From Limnobaculum zhutongyuii (GTDB lineage Bacteria; Pseudomonadota; Gammaproteobacteria; Enterobacterales; Enterobacteriaceae), in assembly GCF_004295645.1 (NCBI RefSeq), contig NZ_CP034752.1:186001-250000 (forward strand): a stretch of DNA of 64,000 nucleotides, read 5' to 3'. This document shows positions 6,912 to 15,225 of the stretch, piece after piece. Position 1 is the stretch's first letter. Each line of letters opens with the position of its first letter. The translations under genes were made by a program, and so were the position numbers. The notes under the pieces are model-generated. The model searched no databases and was not told where the DNA came from. It saw nothing but the letters and a program-made list of their open reading frames with translations.

Positions 6912-9524
6912 ATGATGGAATGTAATAATAAGAGTCGTTATAGATTTTTTTTCGCTCTAATTTTACCTTTAGTTTTGCCTGTTAATGCGGCTTCATTGGA
7001 TGAAGGCATTATAGGGGTAAGGGTTAAAGGTGGGGCTTCTCATAGCCAAACATCAACGCCTTCTTCTGAGACAGAATCCCCAAATAGCAAGTCCAATCCG
7101 GAGAAGAGAGCGACACCTTCGGAAGAGTCCACCAAGATATCCTCCAAAAGCCAAAGCGAGCTACAACGTTTGCGACAGCATCAGGCTAATTCTGCTAAAC
7201 AGGTCGCTGACCTTGAAAGAAAGATCTCATCCCTTGAGTCAGAGTTAAAATTAGCTAAAGCCAAACGCCCGGTATCTGATGGGGATGGCGCTACTCAGCA
7301 GGATAGTAAACTTAATCAGCAGTTAACTACATTGAGATCGCAATTGTCTGATGCGGAATCTCGCTTGCAGACATTACAAAAAACGGCAGATACAGAAAAA
7401 AAACAGCGGGAACAAAAACAAGCCCAGATTTATGCTCTTACCAAACAGCTGACAGAATTGAAAACTCAGAATGAAAAATTACAGAGCAATAAAACCGAAG
7501 AACAGAAGAAGCTGTTATCCGCTTCAGGTGCACAGATAACTCAAATTGCTGCACTGGAGAAACAACTGGCTGAGTTGAAAGCCCGAAATGAAAAGCAGCT
7601 GGATAACAGTGCCGAAGAGTTGAAGAAACAATTGGCAGCCTCAGCAGTACAGGCTAAACAAATCGCCGCGCTGGAAAAACAGCTGGCTGAATCCAAAGCA
7701 CAGCATGACAAACTGCAGGGCAGCAGCGCCGAAGAGCTGAAAAAGCAGCAAACCGCCGCCGCCACTCAGGTGAAGCAAATCGCGGCGCTGGAAAAACAGC
7801 TGGCTGAATCCAAAGCACAGCAGGAAAAATTACAGGGCAGCAACGCGGAAGAGCTGAAAAAGCAGCAAACCGCTTCCGCCACTCAGGTGAAACAGATCGC
7901 CGCGCTGGAAAAACAGCTGGCTGAATCCAAAGCACAGCAGGAAAAACTGCAGGGTAACAGTGCCGAAGAGCTGAAAAAGCAGCAAACCGCTTCCGCCGCT
8001 CAGGTGAAGCAGATCGCCGCGCTGGAAAAGCAACTTGCTGAAGAAAAAACACAACGTGAGAAGTTGCAAAGCGTCAGTACCGAAGAGCAAAAGAAACAAC
8101 AGGCTGCTGCTGTTGCCCAAGTAGCGAAGATTGCTGCACTGGAAAAACAGCTGACGGGAGAAAAAGCTCAACGGGAAATACTGCAAGGTAATAGCAGTGA
8201 AGAGCAGAAAAAACAGCAAACGGCATTTGCGGCGCAACTGAAGCAAATTACCGATCTGGAAAAGCAGCTGACCGAAGAGAAAGCACTGCGCGAGAAGTTA
8301 CAGTCCAGCGGTAATGAGGAGCAAAAGCAGCAACAAACAGTACTGGCAGGACAACTAAAGCAAATCACCGATTTGGAAAAGCAGCTGGCAGACGAGAAAG
8401 CACAACGTGAGAAACTACAAAATAGTGCCGGAGAGCTAGCCAAACAGCAGGCATTAGCCAGCGAGCAACAACAAAAGATTACCACTCTGGAAAAACAGTT
8501 GGCAGAAGCGAAGATGACACCAGCGTTAAATACCGGAGAACCGTCTAAGCAGCAATTGGCAGCAACCCAGTCCGTTCAGGAAATTGAAACACTAAAAGCG
8601 CAATTGGCTGAAGAAAAATCGCAACATGAGCAGCAGAAGAGTCGTGCGGATGCGCTGGTTAAACAGCAAGTCGCCGGACAAGAGCTGCTGGCTTTGTTTA
8701 ATAAGCAGCTTACGGCTCAACAGCCATTGGCCAGTAGTGCAGTCAGTAAACCTGAAGGAACGCCAGATAAGCAGGTCGCTGACTTAGAAAATGCGTTAAA
8801 GACAGCTCAGGCTCAGTTGAAGGCATTGCAGGAAAAACAAACGGCTTCAGCGCCTGAATCTGTGGAAGCAAAAGCTTCCGGTGATAAGCCAACGGTTCCT
8901 AAAAAGGATGATGAGATCATTGCTTATGCACTAGGTATGCAGCTGGGTGATAAGGTTCAGGATTCACTGACAGAAAATGCTGAGTTGGGGCTGAGTGTTA
9001 ATACTAACTGGGCATTGCTGGGTCTGGTCGATACGGTGAAACAGCAGCTACAGGTAGACCGTGGTGTTCTGATGGATAGCCTGAATAAAGTCAGTGATAC
9101 CATCCGCCGCAATATGCTGGCGAAAAAACAAGAGGCAGAAAAAAGCGGTAAGCAGTATCAAAAAGAGTTCGCGGCAAAACCTCAGGTGAATAAAGATCCA
9201 ACGGGTTTTTACTACCGCACTGAATATGGTGGGGATAATAAGATCCCTGATAATGCCAATATCATGATTTCAGTAAAAGAGAGTCTGGTCGATGGTACGG
9301 TGATCGAAGATATGGATGTTCAACGTCGCTATGTGACTCAACCGTTGGCCAAATATCCTCCGGTATTTAAAGCTGCACTGGCCCGGTTGCGCGATCATGG
9401 CAGTATGACACTGGTGGTGCCGCCAGAGTTAGCCTATGGCGATCGGGGACTGGCTCCGCTAATTCCACCGGGATCTACCATTATCTATAACATTCGGATT
9501 GTGGGCGTTACTTCACCGAAGTAA
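6912..9524 (+). CDS. Exported coiled-coil repeat protein with C-terminal degenerate FKBP domain
   Basis: Protein of 870 residues. Residues 1-26 form a signal peptide (cleavage after VNA). About residues 75-640 are a nearly uninterrupted heptad-rich coiled coil rich in Lys, Glu, Gln and Ala. Within it, residues 190-501 are eight 39-residue repeats with the core QIAALEKQLAE. The C-terminus has an FKBP N-terminal dimerisation-like segment (from IIAYALGMQLG, about 675-755) and an FKBP-type fold (about 785-868) that keeps PPELAYG and the IPPGST turn. Compared with FkpA, the active-site Tyr, Phe-Asp and Trp positions read Val, Ile-Glu and Phe, so isomerase activity is doubtful. It is expected in the periplasm as a long rod, perhaps envelope-spanning. 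GAGGG precedes two adjacent ATGs (6912, 6915). Monocistronic. Confidence 0.85.
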   Translation: MMECNNKSRYRFFFALILPLVLPVNAASLDEGIIGVRVKGGASHSQTSTPSSETESPNSKSNPEKRATPSEESTKISSKSQSELQRLRQHQANSAKQVADLERKISSLESELKLAKAKRPVSDGDGATQQDSKLNQQLTTLRSQLSDAESRLQTLQKTADTEKKQREQKQAQIYALTKQLTELKTQNEKLQSNKTEEQKKLLSASGAQITQIAALEKQLAELKARNEKQLDNSAEELKKQLAASAVQAKQIAALEKQLAESKAQHDKLQGSSAEELKKQQTAAATQVKQIAALEKQLAESKAQQEKLQGSNAEELKKQQTASATQVKQIAALEKQLAESKAQQEKLQGNSAEELKKQQTASAAQVKQIAALEKQLAEEKTQREKLQSVSTEEQKKQQAAAVAQVAKIAALEKQLTGEKAQREILQGNSSEEQKKQQTAFAAQLKQITDLEKQLTEEKALREKLQSSGNEEQKQQQTVLAGQLKQITDLEKQLADEKAQREKLQNSAGELAKQQALASEQQQKITTLEKQLAEAKMTPALNTGEPSKQQLAATQSVQEIETLKAQLAEEKSQHEQQKSRADALVKQQVAGQELLALFNKQLTAQQPLASSAVSKPEGTPDKQVADLENALKTAQAQLKALQEKQTASAPESVEAKASGDKPTVPKKDDEIIAYALGMQLGDKVQDSLTENAELGLSVNTNWALLGLVDTVKQQLQVDRGVLMDSLNKVSDTIRRNMLAKKQEAEKSGKQYQKEFAAKPQVNKDPTGFYYRTEYGGDNKIPDNANIMISVKESLVDGTVIEDMDVQRRYVTQPLAKYPPVFKAALARLRDHGSMTLVVPPELAYGDRGLAPLIPPGSTIIYNIRIVGVTSPK
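7479..8507 (+). repeat. 117-bp in-frame tandem repeats in the coiled-coil gene
   Basis: Eight units with a period of exactly 117 bp (39 codons) run from 7479 to 8414, with a degenerate ninth unit to about 8507. Units 3-5 (7713-8063) are nearly identical at DNA level, for example GAAGAGCTGAAAAAGCAGC recurs at the same phase. The outer units have drifted. This indicates recent expansion by unequal recombination in the centre of the array. It is coding sequence, not a CRISPR array: there are no variable spacers. Confidence 0.9.
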
Positions 9525-9916
9525 CTCAGGGTGAAGTAAATTTATAGTCAGATAAAAATGGGGTAGAGAGTAATTTCTACCCCATTTTTGATGGTTACTG
9601 TTCAAAGTCCCTTTGGGGTCTTATGCTTTTTGGGTGCAGAAGTCAGTTTTATCAGTGAAACAGAATGAATGGTTTTATGGCTAAATGAATATTGGTTAAT
9701 AATGTCATTATGAATGAATATCTTCAGCACAATGATACATTGAAATATTCGATTTCCCTTCTAATAACCTCAATGTTTATAGGTTTAATTCTAATTTTCT
9801 TAGCTGTTTAATCTAATTTGTTGTGAATTCATCATACTTTTCGCTGATGGTCTATACTTAATGAATATAGTGTTAGCTATATGGTTAAATATTTTGTCAA
9901 CAAGAAGGAAAGCGTA
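9525..9916. other. Intergenic region with terminator and promoter
   Basis: This 392-bp gap holds the strong terminator at 9554-9589 and then AT-rich sequence that must carry the promoter of the BON-domain gene. No ORF or RNA gene is supported. Confidence 0.6.
9554..9589 (+). terminator. Rho-independent terminator of the coiled-coil gene
   Basis: Perfect 14-bp stem (AAAAATGGGGTAGA with TCTACCCCATTTTT) around an 8-nt loop, 29 bp after the stop codon. The A and T flanks make it workable in both directions. Confidence 0.92.
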
Positions 9917-10294
9917 ATGAAGAATACTCAATTAGTAAAAGTCATGACTGCTGCTGTATTAGGTTCAGTGTTATTAAGTGGTAGCGTATTTGCTGAAGAA
10001 AGCGTTGTAGATAAGGCTAAGTCTGCAGCCAGCGATGCCGGTGATAAAATTGAGCACTCAGCAAAGAAAGCTGACCTTTATATGGGCGATAGTGCCATCA
10101 CTGCAAAAGTTAAAACTGCATTACTGGATGCTAAAGATATTAAAAGTACCGAAATCTCGGTAGAAACCATTAACAGCATGGTCTATCTGACCGGTAATGT
10201 CGCCAGCAAAGCACAAGCTGAACAAGTGGTTCAACTGGTTGGTAAAGTTGAAGGTGTGACCAGCGTTAAAAATGATTTGGTGATTAAACCCTGA
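9917..10294 (+). CDS. Periplasmic BON-domain protein (OsmY-like)
   Basis: Protein of 125 residues with a signal peptide (cleavage near VFAEE) and one BON domain in the C-terminal half (DSAITAKVKTALLDAKDIKS, then VYLTGNVASKAQAEQVVQL). E. coli OsmY has two BON domains, so this is a short single-domain relative. BON proteins associate with envelope lipids and protect under osmotic stress. The ATG at 9917 is preceded by AAGGAAAGCGTA; the reading frame extends 12 codons further up without a ribosome site. It probably stands alone; a short dyad GCTCTT/AAGAGC follows at 10302-10322. Confidence 0.88.
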   Translation: MKNTQLVKVMTAAVLGSVLLSGSVFAEESVVDKAKSAASDAGDKIEHSAKKADLYMGDSAITAKVKTALLDAKDIKSTEISVETINSMVYLTGNVASKAQAEQVVQLVGKVEGVTSVKNDLVIKP

Positions 10295-10390
10295 TTGAAC
10301 GGCTCTTAGTTAATTAAAGAGCGTCACAATGTCTCCCCCTAACTATTAGTTTATCTAATTTCATTGCAATTAATGAGTAAGGAGCTGGTT

Positions 10391-10552
10391 ATGTTTCGTT
10401 GGGGAATTATCTTTTTGGTGATCGCGCTGATTGCTGCCGCATTAGGTTTTGGCACCCTGGCGGGTACTGCCGCCTCAGCAGCGAAAATCGTATTTGTTGT
10501 CGGGATTATCCTGTTTATTGTTAGCCTGTTTACCGGGCGAAAACGGCCCTGA
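10391..10552 (+). CDS. ytjA: Small inner-membrane protein, DUF1328/YtjA family
   Basis: A 53-residue protein almost identical in pattern to E. coli YtjA: MFRWGIIFLVIALIAAALGF, then a Gly/Ala-rich turn, a second hydrophobic helix and the basic end GRKRP. Two transmembrane helices are expected. The start at 10391 is fixed by the family N-terminus and by AAGGAG nine bases before. Function unknown; the family is widespread and often stress-associated. It lies 96 bp after the BON gene, so co-transcription is possible. Confidence 0.93.
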   Translation: MFRWGIIFLVIALIAAALGFGTLAGTAASAAKIVFVVGIILFIVSLFTGRKRP

Positions 10553-10594
10553 TGACCATTGAATATCTGATTCTTAACTGAATATTGATAGCGA

Positions 10595-10621
10595 AAAAGT
10601 CTGCAGAAATGCGGGCTTTTT
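10595..10621 (+). terminator. Rho-independent terminator after the YtjA-like gene
   Basis: Stem AAAAGTCTGCA / TGCGGGCTTTT (11 pairs including G-T pairs) with a GAAA loop, followed by TGTTTTATT. Confidence 0.8.
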
Positions 10622-10706
10622 GTTTTATTGGGCTTTAGTTTATTGGGTTGGTTAGGGTAGCCTGTATTTTGTTCATATTATTGATAGAGGTTCGAAGGGA
10701 ATCGTA

Positions 10707-11234
10707 ATGAAAACAGGACTATTTCTTTTATTAATATTTATCTGTTCTGGCGCATGGGCTAACTGTGATGATACCTCACCAGATTTAGCTAATATGCTGA
10801 GTCATCCCATCGGCAGTAAAGAGATTATTGCGGTGGTGAAGGGCAGCATTCATCCTGAATTTGACGCCGAAGGGCAAGTTTATGTGGATTACTTCGATAT
10901 CACTCAATCTTATGGCCTGACCATCCCCAATGGACGTTACCTGTTGAAGGTCAATCGTAACTGGGGCAATGAATGTCATTTTTACGCTGAAGACGTGAAA
11001 CTTCATGAGCAAGGGGATGGGGAAGGCACGATTTATCTGGCCTTAAGTCGGATATATGGACGCACTTTAGTGATGCCTGAAGGAACGGGATTTGGATTGT
11101 CTCTAAACAATAATATGGTTATTTATCGGACTGACGACCGGGAAGTTAAGCAGATTGAGCAGCGGTTGTTTGAACGGCATGTACTTAAAGGGATTCCGAC
11201 AAGGTTCTGGCAAAGGCTAAAGGATAATGATTAA
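10707..11234 (+). CDS. Exported protein of unknown function
   Basis: Protein of 175 residues with a clear signal peptide (hydrophobic residues 4-17, cleavage near AWAN). The mature part has two Cys residues (NCDD and NECHFY) that could form a disulfide, and a beta-rich pattern. I do not recognise the family. The start ATG follows GAAGGGAATCGTA. It is monocistronic, bounded by terminators at 10595 and 11306. No function is proposed. Confidence 0.75.
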   Translation: MKTGLFLLLIFICSGAWANCDDTSPDLANMLSHPIGSKEIIAVVKGSIHPEFDAEGQVYVDYFDITQSYGLTIPNGRYLLKVNRNWGNECHFYAEDVKLHEQGDGEGTIYLALSRIYGRTLVMPEGTGFGLSLNNNMVIYRTDDREVKQIEQRLFERHVLKGIPTRFWQRLKDND

Positions 11235-11305
11235 TAAGGTTAAAGGAAAACCATATTGATATCATCCATATATGAAGTTTTTACAGAAGAAAAATATGAG
11301 GAATT

Positions 11306-11348
11306 AAAAAATCCTACCGTTCCGATAAATCAAACAATAGGATTTTTT
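11306..11348. terminator. Bidirectional terminator between convergent genes
   Basis: AAAAAATCCTA (11306-11316) pairs perfectly with TAGGATTTTTT (11338-11348). It serves the exported protein gene on one side and the MHS transporter gene on the other. Confidence 0.88.
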
Positions 11349-11382
11349 ATTCAAACAAACAGAGATAAATTGTCAGGCTAAT

Positions 11383-12711
11383 TTAAACGTCTGTAGCATT
11401 TCTGGGGTCGCTTAAATCCCGATCTCTGATTTCTGGCATGCAGATAGCAGAGAATAATCCAACGACTGAATAGCACACGATCATAATGGCAATTGGCCAC
11501 CATGAATCAGTCCAATTACAGAGTATTCCTGCAATAAGTGGTCCTAACCCAACGGCGAGTAACCCACCAATCTCATTGGCTACTGCCATTTGAGTAAACC
11601 GATCGCGTGAACCAAACATTTCTGCCATTGAAATCGCTTCAATAGCCGCCTGACCTAATACGGCAACATTATGAATAATGATGATGCACAGCATAATTGT
11701 GCCGGGGTTATAGCTTTTATCAACAATGATGGAAATCATCGGGAAGGCTAAAAATATCGATGCCGTATTCAAGACCAGGTAAACCGGTCGTCTTCCCCAT
11801 TTGTCAGATAGCCAGCCGGCAAATGGAATGGTAATAAAACCAATTGCGGAGCTAATCAGCATGGCGTCTGTTGGAATGGCTTTATTAAATAACAAAGTTT
11901 GCACCATGTAGCCGGCTAAAAACGTTTGGATCAGACCTGAATTACCTGCCTGACCAAAGCGTAAGCCCATGGCTAACCAAAATGATTTTCCTTTAGCAAT
12001 ATCAATAAATGACGTTTTACCGACAGGTTTTTCATCATCATTTGCATTTTCAAAAACCGGGCTTTCTTTAAGGTTCAAACGTAGCCAAATGGCAAATATC
12101 ATGACTACCGCACTGGCTAAAAAAGGAATCCGCCAGGCCCATGCTAATAAAGTTTCATTATCTACTGCGAAGAAGATGATGGCCCAAATAGCCGTTGCAC
12201 TTAATGTGCCGCAGTTGGTTCCCAGAGCAACTAAGGAGGCGATAATGCCCTTTTTACCTTTGGGTGCATATTCGGCCAGCATGGTTCTGGCACCTGATAT
12301 TTCTGCACCTGCGCCTAAGCCCTGAACAATTCGAAGAGCAACCAACAAGATAGGTGCAAGAATACCTACCTGAGCATAAGTGGGAAGGACGCCGATTAAT
12401 GTAGTGCATAGCCCCATCATGGTGATGGTAATAAACAAGACCTGCTTTCTGCCAATTCTGTCCCCCATTCGGCCAAAAATGAATGCACCGACGATACGGG
12501 CAACATAACCTGCACCATAAGTACCCATGGCTAATATTAACGCCATGGCGGCCGATTGCTCTGGAAAGAAAATGTGATGGAATACTAATGCGGCCCCTAA
12601 AGAGTATAATTGGAAATCCATAAATTCTAATGCAGTGCCTAGCCAACCGGACATTGCAGCTCTAATCAAGTCACTGGTATTTCTTTCAACTCCATTTTCT
12701 GTTTGACTCAT
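11383..12711 (-). CDS. MFS transporter, metabolite:H+ symporter (MHS) family
   Basis: Protein of 442 residues with about twelve membrane segments and the MHS hallmarks GTALEFMDFQLYS at the first segment and GRMGDRIGRKQVL in the loop after the second. Relatives include ShiA, ProP and KgtP. The ATG at 12711 has GGTGGA upstream; an ATG at 12723 does not. It lies 171 bp downstream of the dehydratase gene on the same strand, so it probably imports the acid sugar consumed by that enzyme. Substrate inferred from context (a hexonate such as idonate, gulonate, mannonate or gluconate). Confidence 0.85.
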   Translation of the reverse strand: MSQTENGVERNTSDLIRAAMSGWLGTALEFMDFQLYSLGAALVFHHIFFPEQSAAMALILAMGTYGAGYVARIVGAFIFGRMGDRIGRKQVLFITITMMGLCTTLIGVLPTYAQVGILAPILLVALRIVQGLGAGAEISGARTMLAEYAPKGKKGIIASLVALGTNCGTLSATAIWAIIFFAVDNETLLAWAWRIPFLASAVVMIFAIWLRLNLKESPVFENANDDEKPVGKTSFIDIAKGKSFWLAMGLRFGQAGNSGLIQTFLAGYMVQTLLFNKAIPTDAMLISSAIGFITIPFAGWLSDKWGRRPVYLVLNTASIFLAFPMISIIVDKSYNPGTIMLCIIIIHNVAVLGQAAIEAISMAEMFGSRDRFTQMAVANEIGGLLAVGLGPLIAGILCNWTDSWWPIAIMIVCYSVVGLFSAICMPEIRDRDLSDPRNATDV

Positions 12712-12894
12712 ATTTTCCACCATTAATTATTTTATTTAAGTTCATGGAACCCAAAATATTGGTTAGTCAAAGGGTTAGTTTATTAATGGTTGTATATACA
12801 ATCGAATTTACCAAACCATTTTCTTCATCAATGGATATTTGTAAGAAGAAGGCCATAAACTAACCACTCCGTCATATTATGTAATTAGACCTTC

Positions 12895-14142
12895 CTACGG
12901 ACGTGCTGCCGTGCCATCAGGCAAGCGCGCATTAGTCCAGGAGGGTAAACCACCTTCAACGGGGTATTTTTTTGCCTTTTCTTCATCAATATCGATGCCA
13001 AGTCCAGGTTTATCATTAAGATATGCATAACCCCGATCGATCTCAGGACAGCCAGGGAAAACGTCTCTTAATGCCTCATTCATTGGCGTATATTCTTGAA
13101 TACCAAAATTAGTGGTGCTCATATCAATATGCATGTTAGCGACAACACCAACGGGAGATATATCACCAGGACCATGCCATGCTGTGCGCACGCCGTGATA
13201 TTCACACAGAGTGGCTAACTTTTTGGCAGGGGTAATTCCACCTATCATACTGATATGACAGCGAATAAAATCAATGAGATGATTTGTTATCAGGTGCTTA
13301 TATTCTGCAACATGAACAAAGAGCTCGCCCATTGCAATTGGTGTTGATGTCTGTTGGCGCATAACTTTCAGGAAATCAACATTCTCAGGCGCTACCGGAT
13401 CTTCTAAATAGAACAACCGATACTCTTCGAGGTCTTTAGCCATTTGCATTGCAGCAACAGGTTGGATTCGCTCATGAACATCATGAATAAACTCAACGTT
13501 AAAGCCAATTTTGTTGCGTAAGTGATCGAAAAACTTGGGAATACTGCGGGCATAGGCTTCCGGATCGAAATAAATTCCAGCTGTTTTAGTTCTGGGGGAA
13601 CGTTTAGGGTTTAAATCTCGCGCTTTATCAAGTTGAGTTGCAATCAGCTTTAAATCTTCTGTTCCGGCACCGCCATACATACCCATCTGGCATCGGACGT
13701 GCTGATAGCCTTCTTCCATTGCTGCACGAATATTGTCTTCAGCGGCCACGGCATCACCACCATCACAGTGGCGATATAAAGGAATACCATCGCGGCATTT
13801 TCCACCCAACAATTCGTAAACCGGCATGTTGGCCATTTTCCCTTTGATATCCCAAAGAGCCATATCAATGGCAGAAACGGCGTTATTCATAACGGGGCCA
13901 TTGCGCCAATAGCCACTTACTACCGCGGACTGCCAAATGTCTTCAATACGACGCGGATCCTTGCCAATCAGAAATGGCTTCATGTAATCATTAATGGCTG
14001 CTTCAACTGCAAATATACGTTGGGTAAACGTTGCGCAGCCTAAGCCGTATAGTCCGTCCTGATTGGTTTCTACTTTTACTACAACAAGATCAATACCACC
14101 GGGAGCTGTTAAAATCGTTTTAACATTAGTTACTTTAATCAT
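12895..14142 (-). CDS. rspA: Mannonate/gluconate dehydratase, enolase superfamily (RspA/ManD group)
   Basis: Protein of 415 residues. It has the ManD-subgroup features: the Arg/Tyr pair in the loop HVRCQMGMYGG, FIHDVHERI (first metal Asp and the catalytic His), YLEDP and MGELF (the other metal acids), and TAWHGPGDISPVG. It removes water from a D-hexonate to give 2-keto-3-deoxygluconate. Members near transporters and oxidoreductases were reported to be low-efficiency mannonate/gluconate dehydratases working in L-gulonate or L-idonate breakdown, which suits this neighbourhood. GGAGATCTTA precedes the start. A TTGTATGAC half-site lies 35 bp upstream (14177). Confidence 0.88.
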   Translation of the reverse strand: MIKVTNVKTILTAPGGIDLVVVKVETNQDGLYGLGCATFTQRIFAVEAAINDYMKPFLIGKDPRRIEDIWQSAVVSGYWRNGPVMNNAVSAIDMALWDIKGKMANMPVYELLGGKCRDGIPLYRHCDGGDAVAAEDNIRAAMEEGYQHVRCQMGMYGGAGTEDLKLIATQLDKARDLNPKRSPRTKTAGIYFDPEAYARSIPKFFDHLRNKIGFNVEFIHDVHERIQPVAAMQMAKDLEEYRLFYLEDPVAPENVDFLKVMRQQTSTPIAMGELFVHVAEYKHLITNHLIDFIRCHISMIGGITPAKKLATLCEYHGVRTAWHGPGDISPVGVVANMHIDMSTTNFGIQEYTPMNEALRDVFPGCPEIDRGYAYLNDKPGLGIDIDEEKAKKYPVEGGLPSWTNARLPDGTAARP

Positions 14143-14176
14143 TAAGATCTCCAGAAATATTACTTCACTTCACTTG

Positions 14177-14185
14177 TTGTATGAC
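14177..14185. promoter_or_regulatory. Operator half-site in the dehydratase promoter
   Basis: TTGTATGAC is identical to one arm of the palindrome at 15153-15174. The following bases are also similar in both places (GTACCTATTCGC here, GTATCCATTCGC there). It probably binds the neighbouring GntR-family regulator and would bring the dehydratase and transporter genes under the same control. Confidence 0.5.
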
Positions 14186-14257
14186 ATCGTACCTATTCGC
14201 GAAATGAAAATAACACTGATTTAATGAATAAAGCAAGTCTGTTATTTTGAAATAATG

Positions 14258-14956
14258 TTATGGAACGACTTTATTGATCGCTTCAATATTGTTTTTCATG
14301 GCGTCATTTAACGATGTTTTAGCCGTATCAACATCATGTTCTTTGATCGCCATAAACACTTTTATGTGTGCTTCAATACTTTCAAGCGTAATGCCTAAGA
14401 CACGGTTTAACTCTTCCAGATAGAAGTAGTAAACGTTTTTTATATCATTGATAATATGAATAAATATTTTATTATGGGAGGCTTTGATTACTGCGATGTG
14501 AAAGTCCAGATCGGCCTGGGAGTATTTCTTATAATTATTTTTATTGACCAGCATGCGATTTAAAGCATCTTCAATCGCTTTAATATCCTCTTCGTTAGCA
14601 TTCTCTGCGGCCAGCTCTATACACTTAAATTCAACGGTTTGCCGAAAGACCATCATATCCATGAACTCTTCCTGGCTTAGATGCATTATCGGTTTTTGAG
14701 AATTAGATATTCTTTCTTTATCAATATCAGCCGATACGAATGAACCTTTACCATGTTTGGTGTAAATGATTCCCCGGTCACGTAGCTTCTGTACTGCGCT
14801 TCTGGTGCTTGTTCGGCTAACGTTAAACATCGTGGAGAGTTCAAATTCAGAGGGTAAACGCTCGTTCTCTTTCCAGCTTCCGTCCAAAATTTTATTTAAC
14901 ATTTGCTTATAAACCGCATCGGCAATGTTATTTTTAGGGATAGATTCAATATTCAT
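14258..14956 (-). CDS. GntR-family transcriptional regulator, FCD subfamily
   Basis: Protein of 232 residues: winged HTH at residues 10-75 (LPSEFELSTMFNVSRTSTRSAVQKLRDRG) and an all-helical FCD effector domain (residues 95-220) with the metal/ligand pattern Asp-x3-His (DLDFHIAV) and later His residues. Such proteins are usually repressors relieved by a sugar acid. It is encoded between the dehydratase and the divergently read SDR gene. The palindrome at 15153-15174 and half-site at 14177 are its likely targets. Start ATG with AGGAAAA ten bases upstream. Confidence 0.9.
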   Translation of the reverse strand: MNIESIPKNNIADAVYKQMLNKILDGSWKENERLPSEFELSTMFNVSRTSTRSAVQKLRDRGIIYTKHGKGSFVSADIDKERISNSQKPIMHLSQEEFMDMMVFRQTVEFKCIELAAENANEEDIKAIEDALNRMLVNKNNYKKYSQADLDFHIAVIKASHNKIFIHIINDIKNVYYFYLEELNRVLGITLESIEAHIKVFMAIKEHDVDTAKTSLNDAMKNNIEAINKVVP

Positions 14957-15152
14957 AATAGTCGTTTTCCTAACCGCATAAATATATTATTGGATTCAAT
15001 AAATTATCTTGTTTATCAGTCCAATAGAGCTGGAAGTCACCTCTTCATTTTAAAAAGATTATCAGTGTAATTTGCAATATAGATCACAAATAATTCTTTT
15101 GCTGATTGTCTTTTTTATTTCACCTCTGCATTGTATATCGCAATTGTATGTT

Positions 15153-15174
15153 GTCATACAACATATTGTATGAC
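15153..15174. promoter_or_regulatory. Palindromic operator of the sugar-acid regulon
   Basis: Perfect 9-bp inverted repeat GTCATACAA (15153-15161) and TTGTATGAC (15166-15174) with a CATA spacer, 51 bp upstream of the SDR start and in the divergent promoter of the GntR gene. An overlapping dyad TGTATG/CATACA starts at 15145. Confidence 0.75.
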
Positions 15175-15225
15175 GTATCCATTCGCACAATACGGTCGTC
15201 ATTATACAATGAACAAGGTAACGAT

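Noticed and set aside
7479..8414. Regular 117-bp repeats considered as a CRISPR or satellite array
   Set aside because: They keep the reading frame, encode a coiled-coil heptad pattern and have no unique spacers.
7541..8485. Several long antisense open frames opposite the coiled-coil gene
   Set aside because: They mirror the repetitive coding strand, give Cys/Ser/Phe-rich nonsense and lack ribosome sites.
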